Of a stretch of 64,000 nucleotides of DNA, positions 25,365 through 33,523 are shown one piece after another (the first letter of the stretch is position 1; the number at the start of each line of letters is the position of its first letter). The notes below the pieces were generated by a model, which worked only from the letters and a program-made list of their open reading frames with translations, did no database searches and had not been told where the DNA came from. Origin of the DNA: DATAJX01 sp964601735 (lineage in GTDB: Bacteria; Pseudomonadota; Alphaproteobacteria; UBA2136; UBA6156); the NCBI GenBank assembly GCA_964601735.1, contig CAZROO010000006.1:1-64000 (forward strand), read 5' to 3'. Position numbers and translations under genes: made by a program.

Positions 25365-25500
25365 GAGGGAAATTCCTCATCGAAAATGGGAGGCCCGGAT
25401 GGGGCGGCTGTGGGGGCCAGCGGGGGGCACCCATCCGGGCCAGCTGCGAAAAGCTGAGGTACGGGGGCTGAAGCCTTTCGCAGGAACAGTTTTAACTGGT
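25365..25500. ncRNA. Candidate structured RNA, or 5' UTR of the M48 protease
   Basis: This gap contains several strong stems in a row: GGCCCGGATGGG (25392-25403) pairs perfectly with CCCATCCGGGCC (25430-25441), enclosing a GCTG/CAGC inner stem; CTGCGAAA (25444-25451) pairs perfectly with TTTCGCAG (25476-25483); and CAGT/ACTG (25487-25498) closes the block. The loops carry G5-G6 runs. No SRP RNA (GGAAGG motif), tmRNA or RNase P signature is present. It follows a terminator and precedes the protease ATG by about 30 bp, so it may be a leader on the plus strand or a free sRNA on either strand. Confidence 0.45.
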
Positions 25501-25531
25501 CAAAAGTAAAATGAAGTGAGACAAATAATTA

Positions 25532-26845
25532 ATGCGTTTGATTTATGCCGTTACGCTTGGCCTGTTGTCAATAGCCCCCCTTGCGCCCTGCGCCGCCTGG
25601 GCCGAAAGCTACATCCTCGACGCCGAAACCAACGCCTACTTCGCCGGGCTGGCCAAGCCGCTGCTGGCGCACATGCCGCACAGTGACGGTATCCACTTTT
25701 TGATGGTCAACGACCCCGACATCAACGCCTATGTCGACGGCGACAAGAACATCCACCTCAACAGCGGGCTTCTTTTAAAAGCGACCAACGGCGATGAAAT
25801 CCGCGGCGTCATCGCCCACGAAATGGGCCACGTCGCCAGCCAGCACATCTTCAAGGCCGAGGGCGACAAAACCCCGCTGGTGTCGGCCATCGCGGGCGCG
25901 GTGCTGGGGGTGGGCGCGGCGGCGGCGGGCGCGCCGCAGGCCGGGGCCGCCATCATGACCGGCGGCCAGGCTGCGGGCCTCGCCGCCATCCTCGGCCATT
26001 CCCGCCAGGTGGAAATGGAGGCCGACAACCGCGCGGTGAGCGCCCTGCACGCCGCCGGTTATCCGGTGAACGGCATGACCACCCTGTTCGGCAAGCTACG
26101 CACCGAAATGCAACTGAGTTACGGCAGCCCGCCGCCTTACCTGCTCACCCACCCAATGCCCGCCGAGCGGATGCAGAACCTGCAGCTCATCGCAGCGCAT
26201 GAGCCCTCCGGAACCCAGCCGCCCGCCAGCATGGCCGCCTTCAAGCGCATCCAGGCGCGGGTGTACGCGCTCAGCCACACGCCGGTGGAAACCCTGCGCC
26301 AGTACCCGGGCACCGACGCCGACAGCCGCTACGCCCGCGCCATCGCCCTGGCCGAGCAGGGCAAGGTGAACGATGCCAAGGCGCTGATGGACGGCTTGCT
26401 AAAGGAGCACCCACGCGACTACTTCTACCGCGCCACCGCTGCCGACCTGGCCGAAGACCGCGGCGACCTGCAAACCTCCAAAACCCTGCTGGAACAACTG
26501 GTGCGCGAGGATTCCAGCCAGATTCTGCTGCAATTCCAACTCGGCGACGTGCTGCGCAACCTCGACCAGCCGGCGGCGGCCCTCCCCCACCTTGAGCAGG
26601 TGACGCGCGACTGGCGGGTGTGGGCCGAGCCGTGGCAGAGCCTGGGCATTGCTTACGGCCAGTTGGGGCGCCTGGCCGAATCGCAGCTGGCGCTGGCCGA
26701 ATACAGCTATAACGCCTATGACAAAACGGGCGCCGAACAGCACCTCAAAAGCGCCGAGGCCGAACTCAAGAAAAAGCCCGATTCCAGGCTTGCCAGCTGG
26801 CAGGAGGATATCAAATCACGGGTTAAAGACCTCCCCGGACGTTAA
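25532..26845 (+). CDS. bepA: Periplasmic M48 metalloprotease with TPR repeats (BepA-like)
   Basis: A 437-residue protein with a signal peptide (about 1-24), an M48 peptidase domain with the zinc motif His96-Glu97-x-x-His100 (IAHEMGH) and the third ligand in EMEADNRAV, and a C-terminal TPR array (about residues 260-420). BepA in E. coli degrades or assists misassembled outer-membrane proteins such as LptD, using the TPR part to bind BAM. A Gly/Ala-rich hydrophobic loop lies between the zinc motif and the third ligand. Only a weak AAGTGAG precedes the ATG. Together with bamB and bamE it is one of several envelope-assembly genes here. Confidence 0.88.
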   Translation: MRLIYAVTLGLLSIAPLAPCAAWAESYILDAETNAYFAGLAKPLLAHMPHSDGIHFLMVNDPDINAYVDGDKNIHLNSGLLLKATNGDEIRGVIAHEMGHVASQHIFKAEGDKTPLVSAIAGAVLGVGAAAAGAPQAGAAIMTGGQAAGLAAILGHSRQVEMEADNRAVSALHAAGYPVNGMTTLFGKLRTEMQLSYGSPPPYLLTHPMPAERMQNLQLIAAHEPSGTQPPASMAAFKRIQARVYALSHTPVETLRQYPGTDADSRYARAIALAEQGKVNDAKALMDGLLKEHPRDYFYRATAADLAEDRGDLQTSKTLLEQLVREDSSQILLQFQLGDVLRNLDQPAAALPHLEQVTRDWRVWAEPWQSLGIAYGQLGRLAESQLALAEYSYNAYDKTGAEQHLKSAEAELKKKPDSRLASWQEDIKSRVKDLPGR

Positions 26846-26897
26846 ATAAGCATACCGGTTGGGAAACAAGGGCTTTTGTGCTAAATAGCCCCCAAGA

Positions 26898-27245
26898 ATG
26901 CCGCGCAAACCAGACCCCCTTACCCCCAAACGCCCGGTCGGCCGCCCCAAAGGCAGCACCAAGCTGGCGCGCCAGCAGCAGGTCATGATGGCTGAAGTCG
27001 AGGCTGCGGGCCTGCCGCTGCCGCCGATTGTGCCCAAAAAGGTCAACCTGGCTCCCTACCCCGACCTTTCCATGGCCATCGTCATGCTGCGCCACCGCCT
27101 GGCCACCGTGGGCCCGCAACGCAAGGATTTGATTGAAAGCTGGCTCGGCCAGCTCGAGGATATCCACGCCAACATCGTCAAGCTGCGCAAGCTTGAAATT
27201 CTCTCCGAGAATCTTACATCTAAGGGCAGCAAGCCCAAGTTTTAA
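26898..27245 (+). CDS. Small basic protein with AT-hook-like motif, unknown
   Basis: A 115-residue protein I do not recognise. The N-terminus is Pro/Lys-rich and contains PVGRPKGST, which resembles an AT-hook (GRP core) able to bind the minor groove. The remainder is predicted helical and amphipathic (LSMAIVMLRHRLATVGPQRK, WLGQLEDIHANIVKLRK). It lies 52 bp after the protease gene and 15 bp before accB on the same strand, so it may be co-transcribed with accBC. A DNA-binding role is only suggested by the motif. Confidence 0.6.
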   Translation: MPRKPDPLTPKRPVGRPKGSTKLARQQQVMMAEVEAAGLPLPPIVPKKVNLAPYPDLSMAIVMLRHRLATVGPQRKDLIESWLGQLEDIHANIVKLRKLEILSENLTSKGSKPKF

Positions 27246-27260
27246 CGAAAGTTAACCGAT

Positions 27261-27749
27261 ATGCCCGCGAAAAAGCAAAAGTCTGCCCCTAAGGCCGTTA
27301 CCAAGGCTCCGGCCTCCATCACCATCAAGCCGCTGACCGAGGGCGTGTTGGAGCAGCTCAACGGCTTCCTCAAAAAGTCCGGCCTGGCGGAAATCGAAAT
27401 CAAGCAGGGCGACGCCAGCGTGCGCCTGTCGCGCAGCGGCGGCATTGCTCCGTCCAAATCCGCCCCGGCTGCCATTGCAGCCGAAACCGCCCCGGCTCCG
27501 GCTGCCTCCGCCCCGGCCAACACCTTCAACGCGCCGATGATCGGCACCTTTTACCGCAGCGCCAGCCCCGAGGCCGCGCCGTTCGTCAAGGTGGGCGACA
27601 GTATCCGCGCCGGGCAAACCGTCTGCATCATCGAAGCGATGAAAACCATGAACCAGATCGAGGCCGACCGCGCGGGTAAGGTGGTCAAGATCCTGGTCGA
27701 AAACGCCACGCCGGTCGAGTACGGCCAACCGCTGTTCGTGATTGAGTAA
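27261..27749 (+). CDS. accB: Biotin carboxyl carrier protein of acetyl-CoA carboxylase
   Basis: A 162-residue BCCP. The N-terminal helical part (about 20-60) contacts biotin carboxylase; a Pro/Ala-rich linker follows, and the C-terminal biotinyl domain holds EAMKTMNQIEAD with the biotinylated Lys128. The protein carries carboxybiotin between AccC and the AccAD transferase in the first step of fatty-acid synthesis. GAAAG lies 11 bp before the ATG. accC follows after a 138-bp spacer that folds into a long GC-rich hairpin, unusual for this normally tight pair. Confidence 0.95.
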   Translation: MPAKKQKSAPKAVTKAPASITIKPLTEGVLEQLNGFLKKSGLAEIEIKQGDASVRLSRSGGIAPSKSAPAAIAAETAPAPAASAPANTFNAPMIGTFYRSASPEAAPFVKVGDSIRAGQTVCIIEAMKTMNQIEADRAGKVVKILVENATPVEYGQPLFVIE

Positions 27750-27798
27750 AATTCGTTATCCCTCTTATGTCATTGTCCCTGACCTGCAAAAAATATGT

Positions 27799-27879
27799 CC
27801 GGCGCCCCGGCGAAGGCCGGGGCCTCGGCAAATGTTCATATCACCTCAAACGAGGCCCCGTTCTTCAACGGGGCGCCGG
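27799..27879. repeat. Long GC-rich inverted repeat between accB and accC
   Basis: CCGGCGCCCCG at 27799-27809 pairs with CGGGGCGCCGG at 27869-27879, and inside it CGGGGCCTCG (27818-27827) pairs perfectly with CGAGGCCCCG (27851-27860). A 20-bp palindrome of the 6-8-6 class is nested at 27804-27823. The structure ends 8 bp before the accC ATG and includes the only GGAG available as its ribosome binding site. Confidence 0.8.
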
Positions 27880-27887
27880 AGTCTTGC

Positions 27888-29258
27888 ATGTTTAAAAAAA
27901 TCCTTATTGCTAATCGAGGTGAAATTGCGGTCCGCGTCCACCGCGCCTGCCGCGAGATGGGAATCGAGACCGTCGCCGTCCACAGTACGGCCGACGAAAC
28001 CGCCCTGCACGTCAAGCTGGCCAATGAGTCGGTGTGCATCGGCCCGGCCCCGGCGGGCCAGAGCTACCTCAACATTCCGGCCATCCTTTCCGCCGCCGAA
28101 GTCACCGACGCCGAAGCCATCCACCCCGGCTACGGCTTTCTGGCCGAAAACGCCAAGTTCGCCGAAATCGTCACCAAGCTGGGCTTCGCTTTCATCGGCC
28201 CCACCGCCGAGCATATCCGCCTGATGGGCGACAAAATCGCCGCCATCGACTATGCCAAGAAGGTCGGCCTCCCCACCATTCCGGGCAGCGACGGTGAACT
28301 CGACGGCGAAAAGGAAGCACTGGCCGCCGCCGAGCGCATCGGCTACCCGGTCATCGTCAAGGCGGCGGCGGGCGGCGGCGGCCGCGGCATGAAGGTGGCG
28401 CACAGCGCCGCCGCACTTTCCACCGCGGTGCACACCGCCATGTCCGAGGCCAAGGCCGCCTACGGCGATGGCCGCGTCTACCTCGAAAAATTCCTCGAAG
28501 AGCCCCGCCACATCGAAGTACAGGTACTGTGCGACAGCCACGGCAACGTCAGCATCCTCGGCGAGCGCGACTGTTCGCTGCAACGCCGCCACCAGAAGGT
28601 GGTGGAAGAAACCCCCTCGCCCGCCCTCGTGAATGGCAAGGGCGAGGCCCTGCGCGAAAAGCTTTTTGCGGCGGTGGCCAACGCCTGCAAAAAAATGAAC
28701 TACCTCGGCGCGGGCACCATCGAATTCCTCTACGAGAACGGCAAATTCTATTTCATCGAAATGAACACCCGCCTGCAGGTGGAACACCCGGTCACCGAAA
28801 TGGTCACCGGCCTCGACCTCGTTGCCGAGCAAATCCGCATCGCGGCGGGCGAGGAACTGCGCGTCAACGCGCCCGCGCCACTTAATTACGTGAGGCCGCG
28901 CGGCCACAGCATCGAGGTGCGCATCAACGCCGAAGACCCCGACACCTTCCGCCCCACGCCGGGCAAGGTGACCGACTATTTCGCACCCGGCGGCCCGGGC
29001 GTGCGGGTGGACAGCGCGCTCTACCCCGGCTACAGCGTGCCGCCATATTACGACAGCACCGTGGCCAAGCTCATCGTCCACGGCGCCAACCGCGAAGAGG
29101 CGGTGCTGAGGCTCCGCCGCGCGCTGGAGGAATTCTTCATCGGCGGGCTCACCACCAACCTGCCGCTGCTGCGCAAGATCGCCGCGACCAACGCCTTTAT
29201 GGCGGGTAATTACAACATTCACTCACTCACGCACTTCCTTGAAGACGGACGGCTCTAA
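27888..29258 (+). CDS. accC: Acetyl-CoA carboxylase, biotin carboxylase subunit
   Basis: A 456-residue ATP-grasp enzyme that carboxylates biotin on AccB using ATP and bicarbonate. The N-terminal domain opens with MFKKILIANRGEIAVRVHRA, the ATP-grasp glycine loop is AAAGGGGRGMKVAH, and EMNTRLQVEHPVTEMVTGLD and the C-terminal domain are complete. ATG 27888 is chosen because homologues begin at exactly this motif; the open frame upstream (from 27795) runs through the inverted repeat and is not expected to be coding. The Shine-Dalgarno GGAG is 8 bp upstream and lies at the end of that inverted repeat. Confidence 0.96.
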   Translation: MFKKILIANRGEIAVRVHRACREMGIETVAVHSTADETALHVKLANESVCIGPAPAGQSYLNIPAILSAAEVTDAEAIHPGYGFLAENAKFAEIVTKLGFAFIGPTAEHIRLMGDKIAAIDYAKKVGLPTIPGSDGELDGEKEALAAAERIGYPVIVKAAAGGGGRGMKVAHSAAALSTAVHTAMSEAKAAYGDGRVYLEKFLEEPRHIEVQVLCDSHGNVSILGERDCSLQRRHQKVVEETPSPALVNGKGEALREKLFAAVANACKKMNYLGAGTIEFLYENGKFYFIEMNTRLQVEHPVTEMVTGLDLVAEQIRIAAGEELRVNAPAPLNYVRPRGHSIEVRINAEDPDTFRPTPGKVTDYFAPGGPGVRVDSALYPGYSVPPYYDSTVAKLIVHGANREEAVLRLRRALEEFFIGGLTTNLPLLRKIAATNAFMAGNYNIHSLTHFLEDGRL

Positions 29259-29265
29259 AAAGGCT

Positions 29266-29465
29266 CCGCCCACCCCGCGTTGGCCCGGCGCTACAAGGTG
29301 TGAAAAAAATCCATTCCAATCGCCGGGACAATGACGGGCTTATGGTTAGCCCCCCGGTGTTGCCCAGCAGCCAGGCCACCCCAAGCATAACCCCGTCATT
29401 GGCATTGCGTTCGACAACTGTTTTCTTTCCCGCAACCTGCCGCAAAGCCAACGCGGGGCAAGCGG
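29266..29465. repeat. Family A palindromic element, long variant
   Basis: A 286-bp gap between accC and the phosphoribosyltransferase gene holds an element with CCGCCCACCCCGCGTTGG on the left, an internal ACAATGACGGGCTTATGG, then CCCCGTCATTGGC and the CCAACGCGGGGC end on the right. It is the same order of blocks as at 15569 and 33361 but about 50 bp longer, with unrelated sequence within the loops. No gene is seen here. Confidence 0.6.
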
Positions 29466-29544
29466 TGATATTTCAACCGACTGAACTTCTTTCATCAACC
29501 ATTCGTTGACCACTTATTAAGCACCCCCTACAGTGCTACCACCC

Positions 29545-30081
29545 ATGATGAAGATTCTCTACACAGCTGATGTGATTGCCTCGCGCGTGGCCGACCTCGC
29601 GGCCACCCTCAACAAGGCGCTGGGCGGGCATAAAATCGTCCATACCGTCGTTACCATGAACGGCGGTTTTTGTTTTGCGGCAGACCTCTGCCGCCAGATG
29701 ACGGTGCCGCAGGTCATGCATTTCACCGGCGGCAGCTACTTTTCCAACAACGTCAAACACGAGATGAAGCTGAACCCCGAAACCCTGCCCACCACGTTTG
29801 GCGGCGCGCCGGTGCTCATCATCGAAGACATCCTCGATTCCGGCGAAGGCCTGCGCCAGCTCAAAAACGAAATCGCCGCCCGGCAGGCCGGGCCCATCAC
29901 CGTGGTCACCATGTTCAAGCGTGTCGGCGGCGGCGCCGAGTGCGACCACTCCGCCTTTTCGCTGCCGCGCGAGCTGTTCGTGGTCGGCTACGGACTGGAC
30001 ATGGATGGCCGCTTCCGCGAATTGAAAGACATCTACACTTTCGATACCACCGTGATGACCGGGCAGACGGGTGTCTGTTAG
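29545..30081 (+). CDS. Hypoxanthine/xanthine phosphoribosyltransferase-like protein
   Basis: A 178-residue type I phosphoribosyltransferase. The PRPP-binding loop is VLIIEDILDSGEGL (consensus VLIVDDIxDTGxTL), and the N-terminal half carries TMNGGFCFAADLCRQM and FTGGSY in the positions of the hypoxanthine PRTase (Hpt) flexible loops. Such enzymes transfer phosphoribose from PRPP to a purine base in salvage. The Thr of the PRPP loop is Ser here (DSG), and Glu replaces the acidic partner (EGL). ATG codons at 29545 and 29548 are both possible; neither has a visible Shine-Dalgarno sequence. The stop codon lies in a 7-bp repeat array. Confidence 0.75.
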   Translation: MMKILYTADVIASRVADLAATLNKALGGHKIVHTVVTMNGGFCFAADLCRQMTVPQVMHFTGGSYFSNNVKHEMKLNPETLPTTFGGAPVLIIEDILDSGEGLRQLKNEIAARQAGPITVVTMFKRVGGGAECDHSAFSLPRELFVVGYGLDMDGRFRELKDIYTFDTTVMTGQTGVC

Positions 30082-30106
30082 GCAGGCGTTAGGTTCCAGG
30101 TTTTAG
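30080..30106 (+). repeat. Short 7-bp repeat array at a stop codon
   Basis: Three to four units of type AGGNNNN follow immediately from the TAG stop of the phosphoribosyltransferase gene. There is no clear second arm; a terminator hairpin follows directly. Confidence 0.65.
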
Positions 30107-30129
30107 AAAGGCCCCTAATCGGGGCCTTT
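30107..30129. terminator. Bidirectional terminator between convergent genes
   Basis: AAAGGCCCC / GGGGCCTTT around a TAATC loop, with Ts following on both strands. It separates the phosphoribosyltransferase gene from the convergent Nudix gene. Confidence 0.85.
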
Positions 30130-30136
30130 ACCTTAC

Positions 30137-30571
30137 TTAAATCACCTTCAATTTCCGGGCCCAGGCAATCACCTCGGCCACCACCGCGTTCATTTCGGGG
30201 AAAATGAATTCCTTCTTCACAGCCTCGTCCGGCGTCACCCACTCGTAACCTTCGTGGTCTTCGTGCGCGGGCAGGTTCACCTCCGGCACGCCGGGCACGC
30301 TAGCAATATAAGCCACCGAATATTTCACCGGCTCCATCGCACCCCAGCGGCTGGTGCTGCACGGCACAATCAGCTCCACATCGGTGAGGCCGGTCTCTTC
30401 CTCAATCTCGCGCAGCAAGCCCTTGCCGGGCTGGTCGTCCAGTTCCATGCGGCCACCGGGCAAATGGCTTTTGCCCTTGTGGCCTTCCATGCCATGCACC
30501 AGCAATAAAATACGGCCCTCGCCATTAAAAATGATGGCGTGCTCGCTCACCTGGCCGATGTAAAACGCCAC
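30137..30571 (-). CDS. Nudix hydrolase
   Basis: A 144-residue protein with one Nudix domain. The Nudix box spans about residues 38-61 (GGRMELDDQPGKGLL then REIEEETGL). The REIEEETGL half that binds metal is intact; the first conserved Glu of the GX5E half is Asp here. Family members hydrolyse nucleoside diphosphates linked to another group; the substrate cannot be predicted. It lies 1 bp downstream of DUF2155 on the same strand (stop TGA/TAG next to ATG), so the two are probably one transcript. Confidence 0.85.
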   Translation of the reverse strand: MAFYIGQVSEHAIIFNGEGRILLLVHGMEGHKGKSHLPGGRMELDDQPGKGLLREIEEETGLTDVELIVPCSTSRWGAMEPVKYSVAYIASVPGVPEVNLPAHEDHEGYEWVTPDEAVKKEFIFPEMNAVVAEVIAWARKLKVI

Positions 30572-30572
30572 G

Positions 30573-31379
30573 CTACTGCCCGGCAGGAATATCCATCATA
30601 CGCTGCAACTGCTGCTCGTCGTTCTGGGAGGGCGGTTGGGGTTGCGGTTCGGGCTGCACCACAGGCTCGGGCTCCGGCTGTTCCGCCGCAGGCACAGGCA
30701 GTTGCGGCACGCCATCGGGGGCCGGTTGCGGCGGCGCGGCAGGCTGGGCAGGCACGGGCGCTTCCGGCGCCGGGCTGCTGCCGGCGTTGGGAATCCCCGG
30801 CACCACAAATTCGCTATTCACGCCCGGGTTGCCGCCAGACGGAGCTTCGTCATCACCGCCCTCCCTTTCGGGGCCCGACGGCGTGGGCGGCGCCACGCGC
30901 GCGGGCGCGGGCGGTGTGTACCCGGCGGGGCGCACGCATTTTTCCAGCGCCACGTCGTAGCGCGGGTGATCGTAGGTTGAAACGCTCGGGAACGTATTGA
31001 ACATCCAGCCGTGGAACTCCGGCTCGCCGGAGCCTGCGGTCACGTCCAGCCACGCGGTATCCTGGACCTGCACGCCGCCGATGCCCCAGGCGCACTTGCT
31101 CAGGGTCAGGGTCAGCCCCGCCCAGCGCAGGCTCTTGCCGGCTTCCAGGTTAACGGTGTCCGCGCGGTTGGTTTGCTTGTCCAGCAGGCGCACCGTCGCG
31201 GTTTTGCTGTATTGAACCGTACTCGCATCCATCGGCGCGGTGCCACTGGCGGGCACGGTAGGACTGCTTATTTTGGCCTGGCCGCCGACAATCGGCATTT
31301 GCGCCAGGTCCGCCGTATACGAAATACTGGCGCAGCAAACCCCGGCAACAACGGCCGGTACAAGGGTACGGTTTTTCAT
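30573..31379 (-). CDS. DUF2155 family exported protein
   Basis: A 268-residue protein with a signal peptide (NRTLVPAVVAGVCCASISYT) and a central DUF2155 domain (about 60-145) with the family blocks SLRWAGLTLTLSKCAW, DTAWLDVTAG and FHGWMFNTFPSVSTYDHPRYD. The two Cys (SKCAW, EKCV) may form a disulfide. The C-terminal 120 residues are Pro/Gln/Glu-rich and disordered. The domain is known mainly in alphaproteobacteria and usually lies close to accB, accC and aat; its role is unknown. It starts 5 bp downstream of the merR-like gene. Confidence 0.85.
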   Translation of the reverse strand: MKNRTLVPAVVAGVCCASISYTADLAQMPIVGGQAKISSPTVPASGTAPMDASTVQYSKTATVRLLDKQTNRADTVNLEAGKSLRWAGLTLTLSKCAWGIGGVQVQDTAWLDVTAGSGEPEFHGWMFNTFPSVSTYDHPRYDVALEKCVRPAGYTPPAPARVAPPTPSGPEREGGDDEAPSGGNPGVNSEFVVPGIPNAGSSPAPEAPVPAQPAAPPQPAPDGVPQLPVPAAEQPEPEPVVQPEPQPQPPSQNDEQQLQRMMDIPAGQ

Positions 31380-31384
31380 GGGGG

Positions 31385-31831
31385 TTATTCCGCGTCGGCC
31401 AGCAGGTTGCGGATGGCGGTCAATTCGTCCACCACCTGGCGCGGGGTAAGATGGCGCTGCACGGCCTCCTTCACCTCGCCCTTGCGGGTTTTGGCAAAAT
31501 ACTGCTGCACGCCGCGAATGGTATAGCCCTGGTTATGCAGCAGATCGCGGATCAATTTGAGCATGGCCACATCTTCCGGGCGGTACATGCGGCGACCGGC
31601 CTGCAACTTCAGCGGTTTGAGCGCGGGGAACTTACTTTCCCAGAAGCGCAGCACATGGGTCGGCAGCTTCAATTCGGCGGCCACGTCGGCAATGCCGCGA
31701 TAGGCGCCGTTGCTGCGCGGCGCGCGTTCCTTGGGGTCGCGCCTGGTGCGTTGGGATTCCTGACGTTCGCGGCGCTGGGCCAGCATGGCCTTGGCCGCGG
31801 ATGAACCAAACAGGTCCGGCAGAATGGGCAT
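31385..31831 (-). CDS. MerR-family transcriptional regulator of the ihfA-fabH cluster
   Basis: A 148-residue protein. An N-terminal basic extension of about 45 residues precedes a MerR winged-helix domain (YRGIADVAAELKLPTHVLRFWESKFPALKPLK, then the RRMYRPEDVAMLKLIRDLL wing and helix). The C-terminal helix is short and has no Cys motif for metal binding, which fits the uncharacterised MerR family that lies after ihfA in many alphaproteobacteria. The regulated genes are unknown. It follows ihfA by 19 bp. Confidence 0.88.
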   Translation of the reverse strand: MPILPDLFGSSAAKAMLAQRRERQESQRTRRDPKERAPRSNGAYRGIADVAAELKLPTHVLRFWESKFPALKPLKLQAGRRMYRPEDVAMLKLIRDLLHNQGYTIRGVQQYFAKTRKGEVKEAVQRHLTPRQVVDELTAIRNLLADAE

Positions 31832-31850
31832 GGCGACGCCTCTCTATTTT

Positions 31851-32147
31851 TTACTTTTTGGCGTTGAGACGGTCTTTGAGAATATTGCTGGCGCGAAACA
31901 CCAGAACCTTGCGCGGGGTAATGGGCACGGCCACGCCGGTTTTGGGGTTACGGCCCATGCGCTGCTTTTTGCTGCGAACCGAGAAATGACCGAAGGTGGC
32001 GAGCTTCACGGTTTCCCCCTTGGCCAGCGCGGCGCACAGTTGCTCCACCACGTCATCGACCAGGTCGGCGGCCTCGCGGCGGGTCAGGCCCACTTCATGA
32101 TACACCGCCTCGGCCAAATCCATCCGGGTTACGGTCTTTTCTGCCAT
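31851..32147 (-). CDS. ihfA: Integration host factor subunit alpha
   Basis: A 98-residue DNABII protein. The order is a helical dimerisation part (DLAEAVYHEVGLTRREAADLV) followed by the beta-arm GRNPKTGVAVPITPRKVLVF, with Pro in the intercalating tip (NPKTG). IHF bends DNA at specific sites as a heterodimer with IhfB and helps recombination, replication and sigma54 promoters. It lies between fabH and the merR gene in the conserved alphaproteobacterial order. An AT-rich stretch of 210 bp separates it from fabH, so it probably has its own promoter. Confidence 0.95.
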   Translation of the reverse strand: MAEKTVTRMDLAEAVYHEVGLTRREAADLVDDVVEQLCAALAKGETVKLATFGHFSVRSKKQRMGRNPKTGVAVPITPRKVLVFRASNILKDRLNAKK

Positions 32148-32357
32148 GACAAAACTCCCCTCAACATTTTAATTACTCGAAAATATTCTGAGCGCCAGGC
32201 TCTTTTTCGTAAGGCCGTCGATGCGCTTATGGGCCGCACCCTAAAGCGCGGTACCCCACGCGTCAAGCGCCATAAAACAGCTTTATCAATATTTTATAGC
32301 CTGTTGTTCGGGCGAGGAAAGTTGAAAAAAGCCTTGCATAAAACCATAAGTTGCAAC

Positions 32358-33320
32358 CTACCAGCGAATCAGGGCGTTGCCCCACACGAACCCGGCACCA
32401 AACGCCTGCAACAGCAATATGTTGCCCCGATTGAACTTACGATTTTTCACCGCCCGGTCGAGGGCCAGCGGAATGCTCGCGCCACTGGTGTTGGCGTGCT
32501 CGCCCACGGTGGCAATCACCTTCTCAAACGGAATGTTCAAGGCCTCGGCCGCGCTTTTCAAAATCCGCAGGTTGGCCTGGTGCGGCACCACCCAGTCCAC
32601 ATCGGCAAGCGCTAAACCATTCTGTTTCAGCAGCGCCGATTCGCGCCCCATCTCGCGTACCGCATGCTTGAATACCTCGCGCCCGTTCATCTGTACCTTG
32701 CCGCCAACCGTGCATAACTGCGCTCCCTGCGCGCCGTCGGCACCCAATTCCCAGCCGAGCAGGCCGCGAGGTTCGGCTTCGGCACCATTTTCAATTTTGG
32801 CCTTATTCATCACCACGGCCCCGGCCCCGTCACCAAACAAAATACAGGTGCGGCGGTCGGCCCAATCCAGCGTGGTGCTCATGGCCTCGGCGCCAATCAC
32901 AAGCGCGTGGGTGTGGGCGGACGTTTCCAGCAACCCCCTCGCCACAGCCAGCGCCGAAACAAACCCGCCGCAAGCCGCGTTCACATCCAAGGCGACAACA
33001 TTCTGCGGCAAGCCCAACGCACCCTGCACCTGCGCCGCCACGCTGGGGAAGTTCTTATCCGGCGTGCAGGTGGCCACCACCACAATGCCAATTTCTTCCG
33101 GCTTCAGCCCGGCGTTCTTCACCGCCTCGCGCGCGGCGCCAATCGCCAGGGTGCTGGTCGTCTCGTCACCACTTATAAGGTAGCGTTGGGTAATACCGGT
33201 CATCTGCACAATCCACTCATTATTGGAGTCGAGGTTGTGCCGTTGAATCAATTCATCATTGCTCACGCACTGCGCGGGCAGCGCGCTGCCGGTGGAAAGG
33301 ATGGGATACTGCCAATTCAT
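32358..33320 (-). CDS. fabH: 3-oxoacyl-ACP synthase III (FabH)
   Basis: A 320-residue condensing enzyme that joins acetyl-CoA to malonyl-ACP and starts fatty-acid synthesis. The catalytic triad is visible: Cys117 in NAACGGFVSAL, His in VPHQANLRIL and Asn in EHANTSGASIPLAL. Length is standard. In most alphaproteobacteria plsX lies directly upstream; here the 216 bp upstream hold only a family A repeat and a terminator before rpmF, so plsX is missing from its usual place. Downstream come ihfA and merR. Confidence 0.97.
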   Translation of the reverse strand: MNWQYPILSTGSALPAQCVSNDELIQRHNLDSNNEWIVQMTGITQRYLISGDETTSTLAIGAAREAVKNAGLKPEEIGIVVVATCTPDKNFPSVAAQVQGALGLPQNVVALDVNAACGGFVSALAVARGLLETSAHTHALVIGAEAMSTTLDWADRRTCILFGDGAGAVVMNKAKIENGAEAEPRGLLGWELGADGAQGAQLCTVGGKVQMNGREVFKHAVREMGRESALLKQNGLALADVDWVVPHQANLRILKSAAEALNIPFEKVIATVGEHANTSGASIPLALDRAVKNRKFNRGNILLLQAFGAGFVWGNALIRW

Positions 33321-33360
33321 ACATTCTTCCTAGCATATGCAGCCAAGCTTACAAACACCT

Positions 33361-33491
33361 CCGCCTGCCCCGCGTGGCCGCGCCCTTTTCGGCGCGGGCA
33401 TGACGGGGCTATGGATTCAGGCGGCACGATGCCGAATCCGTAGCCCCGTCATTCGGTTTGCAAAGAAGCAAACCAAACGCGGGGCCAGCGG
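33361..33491. repeat. Family A palindromic element (MITE-like), full copy
   Basis: 131 bp with inverted ends (left CCGCCTGCCCCGCGTGG, right CAAACGCGGGGCCAGCGG). The inner part is a nested palindrome: GGGGCTATGGATTC near 33405 pairs with GAATCCGTAGCCCC near 33433-33448. It closely matches the copy at 15569-15717 and sits where plsX would be expected. Confidence 0.78.
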
Positions 33492-33497
33492 GATAAT

Positions 33498-33523
33498 AAA
33501 AAGCCCCGCATCGGCGGGGCTTT
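33498..33523 (-). terminator. Terminator of rpmF
   Basis: AAAGCCCCGC / GCGGGGCTTT with an ATCG loop, 14 bp past the rpmF stop on the minus strand, followed by TTTTTA in that direction. Confidence 0.85.

Noticed and set aside
25365..25500. Signal recognition particle RNA
   Set aside because: The conserved domain IV sequence with GGAAGG and its asymmetric loop is absent, so only an unnamed structured RNA is claimed.
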